From an uncultured Clostridia bacterium (GTDB taxonomy: Bacteria; Bacillota; Clostridia; TANB77; CAG-508): a stretch of 64,000 nt of DNA. This document shows, in pieces, positions 27,221 through 35,827 of this stretch. A program made the translations under genes and the position numbers. A model generated the notes under the pieces. It made no database searches, was not told the origin of the DNA, and saw only the letters and a program-made list of their open reading frames with translations. The stretch spans positions 186,001 to 250,000 of the forward strand of contig CASYFC010000002.1 of the NCBI GenBank assembly GCA_949482135.1. Direction: 5' to 3'. Position 1 is the stretch's first letter, and the number at the start of each line of letters is the position of its first letter.

Positions 27221-28291
27221 ATGAATGCAAAAATTAAATGGCTTAGAAATCAGTTAATTTCTTCAAAATTAGAAGGAATGATAATTTCTAATCCTGTAAA
27301 TGTTAGATACTTAACAGGTCTTTCAGAAGAAGGATTTTTTATTGTTGCACCTAAAGAAAATATATTTGTTACAGATAGTAGATATATTGAGAGTGTAAAT
27401 AGAAATTTAACAATAAGTGATGAAATTGTTGCATATGATTCAAAAAATCTTAGTAAATATGATTATGAATCAATTTTTACAACAAATGATAATGTTGGAT
27501 TTGAGGAAAATTATGTTACATATGAAAAATATAAAAATTACTTGCATACTTATCAAGTAAATTTAATGGAAACAGAAGGGTTAATAGAAAATGCTCGTGT
27601 TATAAAAGATAAAGAAGAAATTGAGAATATAACAAAGGCTTGTGAAATTACAGATAAAGCATTCGAATATATTATAAGAAACCTTAAAGAGGGAATGTCT
27701 GAAAAAGATGTTGCTTTTGAAATAGAAAAATTTATGATTCAAAATGGAGCAGATGGATTAGCTTTTGATTCTATAGTTGCTTTTGGAGAAAATTCATCAA
27801 TGCCACATGCAGTTCCAACTGATAGAAAAATAAGAAAAGGTGATATAATTCAGTTTGATATAGGATGTAAATATAATGGATATTGTTCAGATTTTTCTAG
27901 AGTAATATTTGTTGAAGAAGTAAAAGAAGAATATAAAGAAGTATATGATTTTGTTTTAAATGAACAAGAAAAATTAAGTATAATGTTAAAAGATGGTTCA
28001 AATATTAAAACAATAATAAAAGATAGAGAAACAGATTATAAATTAAAGAATTATGAAGTATTACATGCATTTGGACATGGTGTAGGTCTTGATATACATG
28101 AAAGACCTATATTAAGATCAAAACAAGATTGTATATTAAAAGAAAATTCTGTTATTGCAATAGAACCAGGAGTTTATAAAACTGGCAAATTTGGAATAAG
28201 AATAGAAGATACATTTTTGGTAGGAAAAAGCGGATGTATTAGATTAACACATGCAAATAGAGATTATACAGTTGTAAAATTGGGAAAATAA
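27221..28291 (+). CDS. Xaa-Pro aminopeptidase (M24 family)
   Basis: Cleaves N-terminal residues before proline using two metal ions. A creatinase-like N-terminal domain (MIISNPVNVRYLTGLSEEG) precedes the pita-bread domain with ligands in IQFDIGCKYNGYCSDFSR, HAFGHGVGLDIHE, IEPGVY and RIEDT. GAGAGG lies 9 bases before the ATG at 27221, preferred over the ATG at 27212. 356 residues. In many Firmicutes this gene precedes efp; here efp is nearby but on the opposite strand. Confidence 0.92.
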   Translation: MNAKIKWLRNQLISSKLEGMIISNPVNVRYLTGLSEEGFFIVAPKENIFVTDSRYIESVNRNLTISDEIVAYDSKNLSKYDYESIFTTNDNVGFEENYVTYEKYKNYLHTYQVNLMETEGLIENARVIKDKEEIENITKACEITDKAFEYIIRNLKEGMSEKDVAFEIEKFMIQNGADGLAFDSIVAFGENSSMPHAVPTDRKIRKGDIIQFDIGCKYNGYCSDFSRVIFVEEVKEEYKEVYDFVLNEQEKLSIMLKDGSNIKTIIKDRETDYKLKNYEVLHAFGHGVGLDIHERPILRSKQDCILKENSVIAIEPGVYKTGKFGIRIEDTFLVGKSGCIRLTHANRDYTVVKLGK

Positions 28292-28292
28292 A

Positions 28293-28352
28293 ATAATTCA
28301 AGTAATATTAGAAATATTTTTTAATATTACTTGAATTATATATTTTTTTATG
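28293..28352 (+). terminator. Terminator after the M24 peptidase
   Basis: AATTCAAGTAATATT (28295-28309) pairs with AATATTACTTGAATT (28323-28337), then a T-rich run. Confidence 0.85.
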
Positions 28353-28379
28353 TTATTATTACTATTGTTAAATTCAAAT

Positions 28380-28454
28380 AGGGGTATAGTGTCAATGGTA
28401 GCACATCGGTCTCCAAAACCGCCTGTGTGGGTTCGAATCCTACTACCCCTGCCA
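28380..28454 (+). tRNA. tRNA-Trp (CCA anticodon)
   Basis: Acceptor arm AGGGGTA (28380-28386) pairs with TACCCCT (28444-28450), followed by G and encoded CCA at 28452-28454. The anticodon loop CTCCAAA (28411-28417) gives anticodon CCA at 28413-28415. The T-arm GGTTCGAATCC is intact. A D-arm with GGTA is present. Stand-alone, followed by its own terminator. Confidence 0.97.
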
Positions 28455-28455
28455 T

Positions 28456-28498
28456 AAAAAAGAAGCTAGAACTTGGTTTAAGTTTAGCTTCTTTTTTA
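28456..28498 (+). terminator. Terminator after tRNA-Trp
   Basis: AAAAAAGAAGCTA (28456-28468) pairs with TAGCTTCTTTTTT (28485-28497). Confidence 0.88.
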
Positions 28499-28517
28499 TT
28501 TAAATGGAGGTGATTTT

Positions 28518-29104
28518 ATAAATAAAATTATTTATTCTTTATATTTTTTTCTTATTCTCCTTATAATTTTTTCAAATATTATTAATTATGCAAATGAAAT
28601 TTCATCAAGTCTGAATTCTTTCCAAGAAATACAATCAGATTTCTTTTTTTCTAATAAAGATTTTTTTTGGCCACTTCCTGGATTTCATACTATAACTTCG
28701 ACTTTTGGACCAAGAAAATCTCCTACAACAGGTAGTTCTTCTAATCATTCTGGAATAGATATTGCAGCTTTAGAAGGGACGAATATCTATTCTGTAATTG
28801 ATGGAATGATTTCTTATGTTGGATTTAATGGGGCTAATCGGTTGTACAATTATAACAGAAAATGAAAATATTAATGTTTTATATTGCCATATATCACCCA
28901 ACTATATTGTGAAAGTTGGAGATAAAATAAGTAAAGGAAGTGTTATAGCGAAAGTTGGACCCAAAAATATATTTTCAATTCCAAACAATCCATATAAAGA
29001 TTCCAATGGAAATCCAACTAATCGGTGCTACCACAGGGTGTCATTTGCATCTTACAATAAAAAAAGACGGCATAGCCGTCAATCCTTTAGAATTTTTCAA
29101 TTAA
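28518..29104 (+). pseudogene. Broken M23 (LytM-type) peptidase gene
   Basis: M23 peptidases cut peptidoglycan cross-bridges. After a perfect GGAGGTGA ribosome site the frame opens with ATA at 28518, not a standard start, and encodes a signal-like N-terminus (NKIIYSLYFFLILLIIF). It continues to WPLPGFHTITSTFGPR and NHSGIDIAA, typical M23 zinc-site context (HSGID). An extra C at 28839 shifts the frame; removing it restores GANGCTIITENENINVLYCHIS. A second extra C at 29023 shifts again; removing it restores NGATTGCHLHLTIKKDG (the HLH zinc motif) and the end NPLEFFN. So the full M23 domain is recognisable but needs two corrections plus an unusual start. Either a young pseudogene or sequence errors. 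Confidence 0.82.
29059..29080 (-). terminator. efp terminator, inside the M23 gene end
   Basis: GACGGC (29066-29071) and GCCGTC (29075-29080) form a perfect stem with a three-base loop. On the minus strand it is followed by a run of T (29059-29065 are A on the plus strand), as needed for terminating efp. Confidence 0.85.
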
Positions 29105-29667
29105 ATTCTTTCCATATATTCACCAGTTCTTGTATCTATTCTAATAACATCACCTATATTTACAAATAGTGGAACTGAAATTTCTAAACCATTTTCTAAT
29201 GTTGCTGGTTTTCCAGAAGTTGTAGTTGTGTTTCCACTAAAACCAGGTTCTGTATATGTAACTTCTAGTTCAACAAACATTGGTGGTTCTACATTAAATA
29301 CTTTTCCTTTAAAAGATAATACTGTAACATTCATATTTTCTTTGATATATTTTAAAGCATCTCCAAGTTGTTCTTGATTTAAAGGTATTTGTTCGTATGT
29401 TTCATTATCCATAAAATAGTATAAACCTTCATCTTGATATAAATATTGCATATCTCTTTTTTCGATTTCTGCACCTTGTAATTTTTCTGATGGATTGAAT
29501 GTTCTTTCAATAACAGCACCTGTTATTACATTTTTCATTTTTACTCTAACAAAAGCTGCTCCTTTTCCTGGTTTTACATGTTGGAATTCAACAACTTTAA
29601 AAACATTTCCATCTAATTCAAATGTTGTATTGTTTCTTAAATCTCCAGCCATATATACATCTGCCAT
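29101..29667 (-). CDS. efp: Elongation factor P
   Basis: EF-P rescues ribosomes stalled at polyproline. The KOW-like N-domain carries [14 protein letters not shown], whose Lys at the loop tip is the usual modification or contact residue; the C-domain ends with the family pattern [20 protein letters not shown]. The in-frame ATG at 29688 overlaps the AAGGGGAG ribosome site, so the ATG at 29667 is the start (188 residues). Convergent with the M23 remnant; the two stops share the bases TTAA at 29101-29104. Confidence 0.96.
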   Translation of the reverse strand: MADVYMAGDLRNNTTFELDGNVFKVVEFQHVKPGKGAAFVRVKMKNVITGAVIERTFNPSEKLQGAEIEKRDMQYLYQDEGLYYFMDNETYEQIPLNQEQLGDALKYIKENMNVTVLSFKGKVFNVEPPMFVELEVTYTEPGFSGNTTTTSGKPATLENGLEISVPLFVNIGDVIRIDTRTGEYMERI

Positions 29668-29895
29668 ATTATTTTCTCCCCTTTTCATTTTTATTTAAAC
29701 TACATATTATAGTAACATATTTTTCCTTTTGAATCAATACTTTATAAGAAAGTTTCATGAATAATGGTGTTTTTCGGAAAATAATTATACTAAATGTAGA
29801 AACCAAAGAGAGATAAAAAATAATTCATTTATTTTATTTACAAAAAAGTAAAAATAAAATAAAATAGTATTGAAATTTATTTTGGAGGATTTAAT

Positions 29896-31521
29896 TTGAA
29901 ACAACAAAAGAGTTTAAATAGTGTAATAATACCATTATTTATTATATTAATAGGATGTATAATAATTGCTGTAAATGATTTTAATGGTGGAAAGTTAGAT
30001 TATATAGATAATCAAGATAACAGTGAGATTATTGAAGATAATACTTTTAGAATAATATCTAGTTCAGAAAATCAAGATATGGAACAAATAATAACAGAAT
30101 ATGCGGAAACTAAAGGAATAGAGGTATCTTTTGAATATGCTGGAACACTAGATATTATGGAAAAATTGAACTCTGGAGAAGAATATGATGCAGTATGGAC
30201 TTCAAATTCAATATGGTTATATATGTTAAACAAAAATGTTACTGTTTCAAATTCAAAATCAACAAGTATAAATCCAGTTGTTTTCGCAATAAAAGAATCT
30301 AAAGCAAATGAACTAGGATTTAAAAATAAAGAAATTTATATATCAGATATTGTTAGTGCAATAAAGAATAGAAAATTAAAATTTAGTATGTCAAATCCTA
30401 CTCAAACAAATTCTGGAGCAACAGCATATTTAGGCTTATTATCTTCTATTGCTGGCAGTCCAGAAGTTTTAAAATTAGAGCATATAGAAAATAATAATGT
30501 GAAAGCTGAACTTATTGCATTATTTGAAGGATTAGAAAGATCATCTGGTAGCGAAGATTTTTTGGAAGAACTATTTATAAATGGTTCTTATGAGGCTGTA
30601 GTAACATATGAATCTTCAATAATAAATATAAATAAAAAATTATCTCAAAATAATAAAGAAACTTTATATGCACTTTATCCAGTTGATGGAGTCTCAATTT
30701 CAGATTCTCCATTTGCATATATTGATAATGGAATAGAAGAAAAAAGGGATAGTTTTGAAGTTATTCAAAATTATATATTAAGTTCTGAAGGACAAAATGA
30801 ACTTGCAAAACTTGGAAGAAGAACTTGGTATGGTGGAATAAATTCAAATGCTGATAAAACAATATTTAATCCAAATTGGGGAATAGATACAAATAGATAT
30901 ATAGTACCAATAAAATTTCCAAGTGCAGATATTATACAAGAAGCGCTAGCTATGTATCAGTCAGAACTTAGAAAGCCAGTTCATACCATATTCTGCTTAG
31001 ATTATTCAGGAAGTATGAAAGGTCAAGGGAATAGTCAATTAGTTGATGCAATGAATTATATATTAAATGAAGATCTTGCCAAAAAAGATTTATTGCAATT
31101 TACAGAAAAAGATAAAATAACAATAATACCTTTTAGTACAAATGTTTTAGCAACATGGAGTACACAAGAAGGTCTTACAACTTCAGAATTAAAGAATAAA
31201 ATAACAAGTCAGCTTCCCAAAGGATCTACAAATATATATGATACATCAATAGAAGCAATAGAATTATTAAATAAAGAAGATTTAGATAAATATAATGTTT
31301 CAATTGTTTTAATGACAGATGGACAGTCTAATATGGGAAGTTATTCTAATCTTTCTAGCTATTACAAAATTATAAATAAGCAAATACCAATATATTCAAT
31401 TATGTTTGGAGATGCATATGAATATGAATTGCAAGATATTGCAGATTTAACAAATGGAAAAATTTTTGATGGAAAAACTGATTTATTAAAAGCATTTAAA
31501 GAGGTGAGAGGATATAATTAA
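29896..31521 (+). CDS. Solute-binding module fused to a von Willebrand A domain
   Basis: A 541-residue protein starting with TTG after GGAGG. Residues 10-27 are hydrophobic and contain LIGC, which could be a lipobox or part of a membrane anchor, so the rest is probably outside the cell. Residues about 50-340 resemble an ABC-type extracellular solute-binding protein (EYAETKGIEVSFEYAG ... EEYDAVWTSNS ... SMSNPTQTNSGATAYLGLL). Residues about 355-535 form a VWA domain with the metal-ion (MIDAS) motif DYSGSM, a threonine in GSTNIYDT and the acidic VLMTDGQSN. No permease or ATPase gene is near. It heads a four-gene run with XpaC-like, second binding-protein and TelA genes, suggesting a sensor rather than an importer. 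Confidence 0.82.
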   Translation: MKQQKSLNSVIIPLFIILIGCIIIAVNDFNGGKLDYIDNQDNSEIIEDNTFRIISSSENQDMEQIITEYAETKGIEVSFEYAGTLDIMEKLNSGEEYDAVWTSNSIWLYMLNKNVTVSNSKSTSINPVVFAIKESKANELGFKNKEIYISDIVSAIKNRKLKFSMSNPTQTNSGATAYLGLLSSIAGSPEVLKLEHIENNNVKAELIALFEGLERSSGSEDFLEELFINGSYEAVVTYESSIININKKLSQNNKETLYALYPVDGVSISDSPFAYIDNGIEEKRDSFEVIQNYILSSEGQNELAKLGRRTWYGGINSNADKTIFNPNWGIDTNRYIVPIKFPSADIIQEALAMYQSELRKPVHTIFCLDYSGSMKGQGNSQLVDAMNYILNEDLAKKDLLQFTEKDKITIIPFSTNVLATWSTQEGLTTSELKNKITSQLPKGSTNIYDTSIEAIELLNKEDLDKYNVSIVLMTDGQSNMGSYSNLSSYYKIINKQIPIYSIMFGDAYEYELQDIADLTNGKIFDGKTDLLKAFKEVRGYN

Positions 31522-31522
31522 A

Positions 31523-32152
31523 ATGAATAATAAGGAGAATAGTAAAAAACCTATAATTTCAGCTTTAATAGGTGGTACATTTTTTGCAATACCATATTTA
31601 GCTTTAAATGTATCATTATTGCCATCGTTAGGAATTGCTGCTATAGCTTATGGAGCAGGAAACTTATTGCTATCAGATACAAAAAATAATTATGTCCAAA
31701 AAGATAGTATGCAAAATTTTTATGATATTTTAAATATTGCTAAAAATCAAAATGCTAAGATATATGAAGTTATGAATAAAATTGATGATAAAGAACTGGT
31801 AAGAAATATAGATGAAATTCATGATACATCAGCAAAAATAATATATGAAATTTCTAAAAATCCATCAAAACTAAATAAGGCTCAAAACTTTTTGAATTAT
31901 TATTTACCAACAACATTAAAAATTCTAACAACATATGATAATATGGAAAATCAATATTTAAATACAAAAGAAATAAATAAGTCAATGCAAAATACAAAAC
32001 AAATGATTATAAAAATAAATAATTCTTTAAAAATGCAATTATCAAATTTATTTCAATCAGAAATTATTGATACAGATGCAGAATTAAAAGTTTTTGAAAC
32101 AATGCTTAAATCAGAAGGTTTAAATACAGATAGTGATTTTGATATAAAATAG
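31523..32152 (+). CDS. XpaC-like protein (5-bromo-4-chloroindolyl phosphate hydrolysis family)
   Basis: A 209-residue protein starting one base after the previous stop. Two short hydrophobic segments (about residues 10-45) are followed by a helical domain with IYEISKNPSKLNKAQNFLNYYLPTTLKILTTYDNM, which matches the XpaC family core. XpaC proteins are often encoded beside TelA, as here (33338). Despite the name, no phosphatase motif is visible; a role in membrane stress or tellurite-type responses is the family-level inference. Confidence 0.75.
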   Translation: MNNKENSKKPIISALIGGTFFAIPYLALNVSLLPSLGIAAIAYGAGNLLLSDTKNNYVQKDSMQNFYDILNIAKNQNAKIYEVMNKIDDKELVRNIDEIHDTSAKIIYEISKNPSKLNKAQNFLNYYLPTTLKILTTYDNMENQYLNTKEINKSMQNTKQMIIKINNSLKMQLSNLFQSEIIDTDAELKVFETMLKSEGLNTDSDFDIK

Positions 32153-32168
32153 AAGGGGGCTGAAGCAA

Positions 32169-33308
32169 GTGAATAAAAAAGTTTTAGGAATTGCAATATT
32201 AGCTATTTTAATATGTTTAATGATTGGAATAAAGGTATTTACAGGATACAATAGTGAAAATTCAAATGTACCTGACTTAGATAATAAAACACTAACAGAT
32301 GTAGCAGTTGCTGTTGGAGGTGGAAAAGAAGATTTTATAGCAGATATGAGAGTTAATGAGATTATGAGAGAGAAGTATGGAATAAATGCTATATATGATT
32401 CTTGGAGCAATGGGAAAATAGTAAAAGAACCATTAGTTAGAAAAGATGGATCAAATTATGATTTAATGTTTTGTTCGGATCAGAGATTTTTAGATTATTA
32501 TAGATTATCACCAGATAAATCTAAAGGAGAAGCTGATAGAAATAGAGTTTTAGAAGGTGGATTAACATTAAATACTCCAATTGTAATTTATAGTTGGGAT
32601 ACAATTGTGGACGCATTGGTGCTTGAGAATATAGTTACTGAACAAGAGGGAGTATATTATATAACAGATATGGATAAGCTTCTAACATATATTCTAGAAG
32701 GCAAAAAATGGTCAGATATAGGATTAGATATGTTATATGGAAATATTAATATAGCATCTACTGACCCAGTTACTTCATCACCAGGAGCTACTTATTATGG
32801 ACTATTACTTTCTATTATGAGTGGTGGAAGTGTTACAGAAAGTAACGTAGAAGAAAACTTACCTAAGTTAAAAGAATTTTATGTAAAATCTGGATATATG
32901 AATAATACACCAGCAGATTTATTTGAAAGATATTTAAAAACAGGTATGGGTGGAGAGCCAATGATTGTTGATTATGAAAAATCAATAATAGAATTTGCAA
33001 CTTCAAATCCAGAAGGATTTAAACAAGTTAAAGATCATATAAGAATTCTTTATCCATCACCAACAATATGGAATTCACATTGTATAGCAACATTTACAGA
33101 GAACGGAAACGAATATAATAAAATTTTTGATGATCAAGAAATATGTCAAATTGCTTGGGAAAAGTATGGATTTAGAACAGGTGTAGGAGTTGGAAACTAT
33201 GATGTTTCAAAAGTAGGAATTTCCGGTATCCCACAAACAATAACAAAAACGGTTTCAAGTTTAAAAATGTCTATGTATGATAGATTAATAGAATATCTAG
33301 GCAATTAA
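32169..33308 (+). CDS. Second extracytoplasmic solute-binding-like protein
   Basis: A 379-residue protein with an N-terminal membrane anchor or signal (residues 5-25, no clear lipobox) and a binding-protein fold: TLTDVAVAVGGGKEDF near the start, SNYDLMFCSDQRFLDYY, and INIASTDPVTSSPGATYYGLLLSIM, which parallels SMSNPTQTNSGATAYLGLL of the VWA fusion protein. So it looks like a paralogue of that module without the VWA domain. GTG start at 32169, after AAGGGGG. Ligand unknown; no transporter gene adjacent. Confidence 0.7.
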   Translation: MNKKVLGIAILAILICLMIGIKVFTGYNSENSNVPDLDNKTLTDVAVAVGGGKEDFIADMRVNEIMREKYGINAIYDSWSNGKIVKEPLVRKDGSNYDLMFCSDQRFLDYYRLSPDKSKGEADRNRVLEGGLTLNTPIVIYSWDTIVDALVLENIVTEQEGVYYITDMDKLLTYILEGKKWSDIGLDMLYGNINIASTDPVTSSPGATYYGLLLSIMSGGSVTESNVEENLPKLKEFYVKSGYMNNTPADLFERYLKTGMGGEPMIVDYEKSIIEFATSNPEGFKQVKDHIRILYPSPTIWNSHCIATFTENGNEYNKIFDDQEICQIAWEKYGFRTGVGVGNYDVSKVGISGIPQTITKTVSSLKMSMYDRLIEYLGN

Positions 33309-33337
33309 TCATAAATAAAAAGTATGGAGGAAGAATA

Positions 33338-34498
33338 ATGAGTGAAGCATTAGAGTTAAAAGTTGAGCCCCAGATGGCATCAGAAAAAATTGAAAAGGAA
33401 ATTTTAACAGGAGAAAAGGTAACAGATGAAAAAGTAGAAAGTTCATTAAATTATCAATTGCTTTCAAAAGAAGAAAAAGATGCAATAGATGAATTTTGTA
33501 CAAAATTTGATGTAACAGATTCTACTCAAGTGTTACAATTTGGAGCATCTGCTCAAAACAAAATATCAGATTTTTCTGATAGTGTATTAAACAGTGTTAA
33601 AACAAAAAATGCAGGAGAAGTAGGCGAATTATTAACAGATTTAGTTGTTCAAGTGAAAAATTTTGATACAGAAGTACCAGAATCAATGAGTCCTAAAGGA
33701 TTAAAAGCAATATTCTTTAATGCAAAAAAACAAATTGAAAAAATGATAGCAAAATATGATCAAGTTTCTCATAATGTTGATAAAATTGAAAAACAATTAG
33801 AAACACAGAAAATAAAGATGTTAAAGGATATTACAATTTTTGATACAATGTATGATAAAAATTTAGAATATTTTAAAGAAATTTCACTTTATATTATAGC
33901 TGGTGAAAAGAAATTAGAAGAATTGAGAAATGTTATTTTACCAGAATTACAAAAAAAAGCAACAGAAACTGGTGACCAAGCTGATGCTCAAAAAGCAAAT
34001 GATATGGTAAATATGATAAATAGATTTGAAAAGAAAATCTATGATTTAAAAACAACAAGAATTATTTCAATTCAAATGGCACCACAAATAAGATTAATTC
34101 AAAATAATGATAGTGAATTAGTAGAGAAAATACAAAGCTCTTTAATAAATACAATTCCATTATGGAAAAATCAAATTGTTATATCTTTAGGACTTGCTAA
34201 TTCCAAAAGTGCACTAGAGGTTCAAAAATCAGTAACAGATACTACTAATGAAATGTTAAAGAAAAATAGTGAAATGTTAAAGCAAGGCACTATTGAAATT
34301 GCAGAGGAAGCTGAAAAAGCAATAGTGAATGTAGAAACTCTTCAACAAACTAATAAAGATATAATTGAAACTTTAGATAAAGTTCTTGAAATTCATGAAA
34401 AAGGAAGAGAAAAGAGAATCGAAGCTGAAAAAGAACTTGTTAATATTGAAAAAGAGTTAAAAGACAAGTTGTTAGAAATTAAAGTGAAGAATGATTAG
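33338..34498 (+). CDS. TelA-family (toxic anion resistance) protein
   Basis: A 386-residue, almost fully helical cytoplasmic protein. VLQFGASAQNKISDFSDSVL, then DKNLEYFKEISLYIIAGEKKLEEL and IISIQMAPQIRLIQNND ... TIPLWKNQIVISLGL are the conserved blocks of the TelA/KlaA family, named for tellurite resistance. Such proteins are frequently linked to stress-response gene sets including XpaC and VWA proteins. GGAGG site 8 bases before ATG. Last gene of the four-gene run; its stop overlaps the stop of a small minus-strand gene by 4 bases. Confidence 0.9.
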   Translation: MSEALELKVEPQMASEKIEKEILTGEKVTDEKVESSLNYQLLSKEEKDAIDEFCTKFDVTDSTQVLQFGASAQNKISDFSDSVLNSVKTKNAGEVGELLTDLVVQVKNFDTEVPESMSPKGLKAIFFNAKKQIEKMIAKYDQVSHNVDKIEKQLETQKIKMLKDITIFDTMYDKNLEYFKEISLYIIAGEKKLEELRNVILPELQKKATETGDQADAQKANDMVNMINRFEKKIYDLKTTRIISIQMAPQIRLIQNNDSELVEKIQSSLINTIPLWKNQIVISLGLANSKSALEVQKSVTDTTNEMLKKNSEMLKQGTIEIAEEAEKAIVNVETLQQTNKDIIETLDKVLEIHEKGREKRIEAEKELVNIEKELKDKLLEIKVKND

Positions 34499-34662
34499 TA
34501 TAATATAAATAATAATGCAGTTGGGAGAATAAGTCCAAGAATTGCTATAAAAATTACAGCAATTCCACCATACTTATTCTCTTTTTCTTTAATTTCAAAT
34601 ACTCCATAATAAAAAGTTTTTAAAAAACCAAGAATTAAAATAAAAATAAATAAATATTTCAT
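34495..34662 (-). CDS. Small membrane protein at the end of the ger operon
   Basis: A 55-residue reading frame with AGAAGGGA 7-10 bases before its ATG at 34662. It encodes an N-terminal hydrophobic segment (YLFIFILILGFLKTFYYG), a charged middle (EIKEKENKYGG) and a second hydrophobic segment (IAVIFIAILGLILPTALLFILY). It follows the GerC-type gene by 22 bases on the same strand. Some germinant-receptor operons carry a small two-segment D-subunit-like protein; this may be one. Function is inference; the frame and ribosome site are visible. Confidence 0.65.
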   Translation of the reverse strand: MKYLFIFILILGFLKTFYYGVFEIKEKENKYGGIAVIFIAILGLILPTALLFILY

Positions 34663-34684
34663 AAATTTAAATCCCTTCTAAATT

Positions 34685-35827
34685 CTATTCTTTATTAAAT
34701 AAATTACTAGAATTTACTTCACTTTTTACATTCACATTAAAGAATGCATCTTGAAAAACATCATCCCAATGAACTGTATTGAATTCGTCTTCCGTAAAAT
34801 ATTTTGACTGACAAATCCCTTTAAAACCAATAACATCAGTATTATATTCTTTAGTAATATCATATAAATAATCAGTTATTACATTTTTTAAATATTTGTT
34901 AGTAGCATCCTCTAGTTTTGCTATATTATCATTATCTATATAATTGAACACACTTCCAGAACTTCTAATAGCTCCTTTAGGATATATGTCAAGTTCAATA
35001 TAAGGAGTACCATTAATTATATTAATAGCAACATCAGTTTTTTTATATAATTCAATATCTAAATCAACATAATGGTTTTCATCAAAAGGATTATCAATTG
35101 TTATAGTTGCAGATTCCAATTTATTTGTGCATATAGAATGAGCAAGTGTACACAAGGAATCTACATGTGTAATCATAAATTCGTCTTTAAATAGTGCAAT
35201 ACCAGAAGATTGTACAGTATCTTCAAAGAATTTTGTATATATAGCAGTTGGCTGAATATTATCATCATGTAAATTTTGGAAAAAGTCCCCAAAAGTAGAA
35301 CTAATTGTAAGTCCAGTATAATCACTACTTGTTGTTAAATAATCAAATAATTTTGATGAAAATGATTCTTCTGAATTAGATATTTTTTCAAGAACATCAT
35401 AAGCTGTTTTAGAACTTACAACTAATTGACAAGTATGTCTAAGTTCAGTATTATTACTTAAAGTATATATATATTCTTTAATTCCTTCTTTAGCAAGTTC
35501 TTCTGAAAAAATTAAAGCAGAACAATGAGATAAATTTATTTTTTTATTTAAATAATTATCTAAAATTATAAATGCTTCATCAATAGTTTTGGCTTCAACA
35601 GTGTAAATATTTGCTGTACTTGCTTGAGAAGAACCAGAACCTTCTGAAGATTTTGAAGATGCAGGAATTTGAATACTTACTTTTAGGTTATCATTTTCTG
35701 TTTTATCAATAGCAAGAGATACAACAAAATAGTAATTATCTATTCCAGTATTTGTAGAACTGCAACCAGTAAATGTTAATAAAATTAATGTTAATAAAAA
35801 TACACATATTATTTTATTTTTTATCAT
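34685..35827 (-). CDS. gerKC: Ger(x)C family germinant-receptor lipoprotein
   Basis: C subunit of a GerA-type spore germinant receptor, anchored outside the inner spore membrane. Lipobox LTFTGCSS at residues 17-24 ends the signal peptide. The following YYFVVSLAIDKTENDNLKVSIQI and LIFSEELAKEGI are typical of the family. 380 residues. AAAGGTG lies 8 bases before the ATG. Overlaps gerB by 14 bases; the order A-B-C matches GerA/GerK operons. The specific symbol (gerA or gerK type) is by analogy only. Confidence 0.9.
   Translation of the reverse strand: MIKNKIICVFLLTLILLTFTGCSSTNTGIDNYYFVVSLAIDKTENDNLKVSIQIPASSKSSEGSGSSQASTANIYTVEAKTIDEAFIILDNYLNKKINLSHCSALIFSEELAKEGIKEYIYTLSNNTELRHTCQLVVSSKTAYDVLEKISNSEESFSSKLFDYLTTSSDYTGLTISSTFGDFFQNLHDDNIQPTAIYTKFFEDTVQSSGIALFKDEFMITHVDSLCTLAHSICTNKLESATITIDNPFDENHYVDLDIELYKKTDVAINIINGTPYIELDIYPKGAIRSSGSVFNYIDNDNIAKLEDATNKYLKNVITDYLYDITKEYNTDVIGFKGICQSKYFTEDEFNTVHWDDVFQDAFFNVNVKSEVNSSNLFNKE

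Noticed and set aside
28816-29169. Separate 117-residue gene
   Set aside because: It is the middle section of the broken M23 peptidase read between the two frameshifts.
29896-33308. Ordinary ABC importer operon
   Set aside because: No permease or ATPase gene lies near either binding protein; the partner genes are XpaC-like and TelA.
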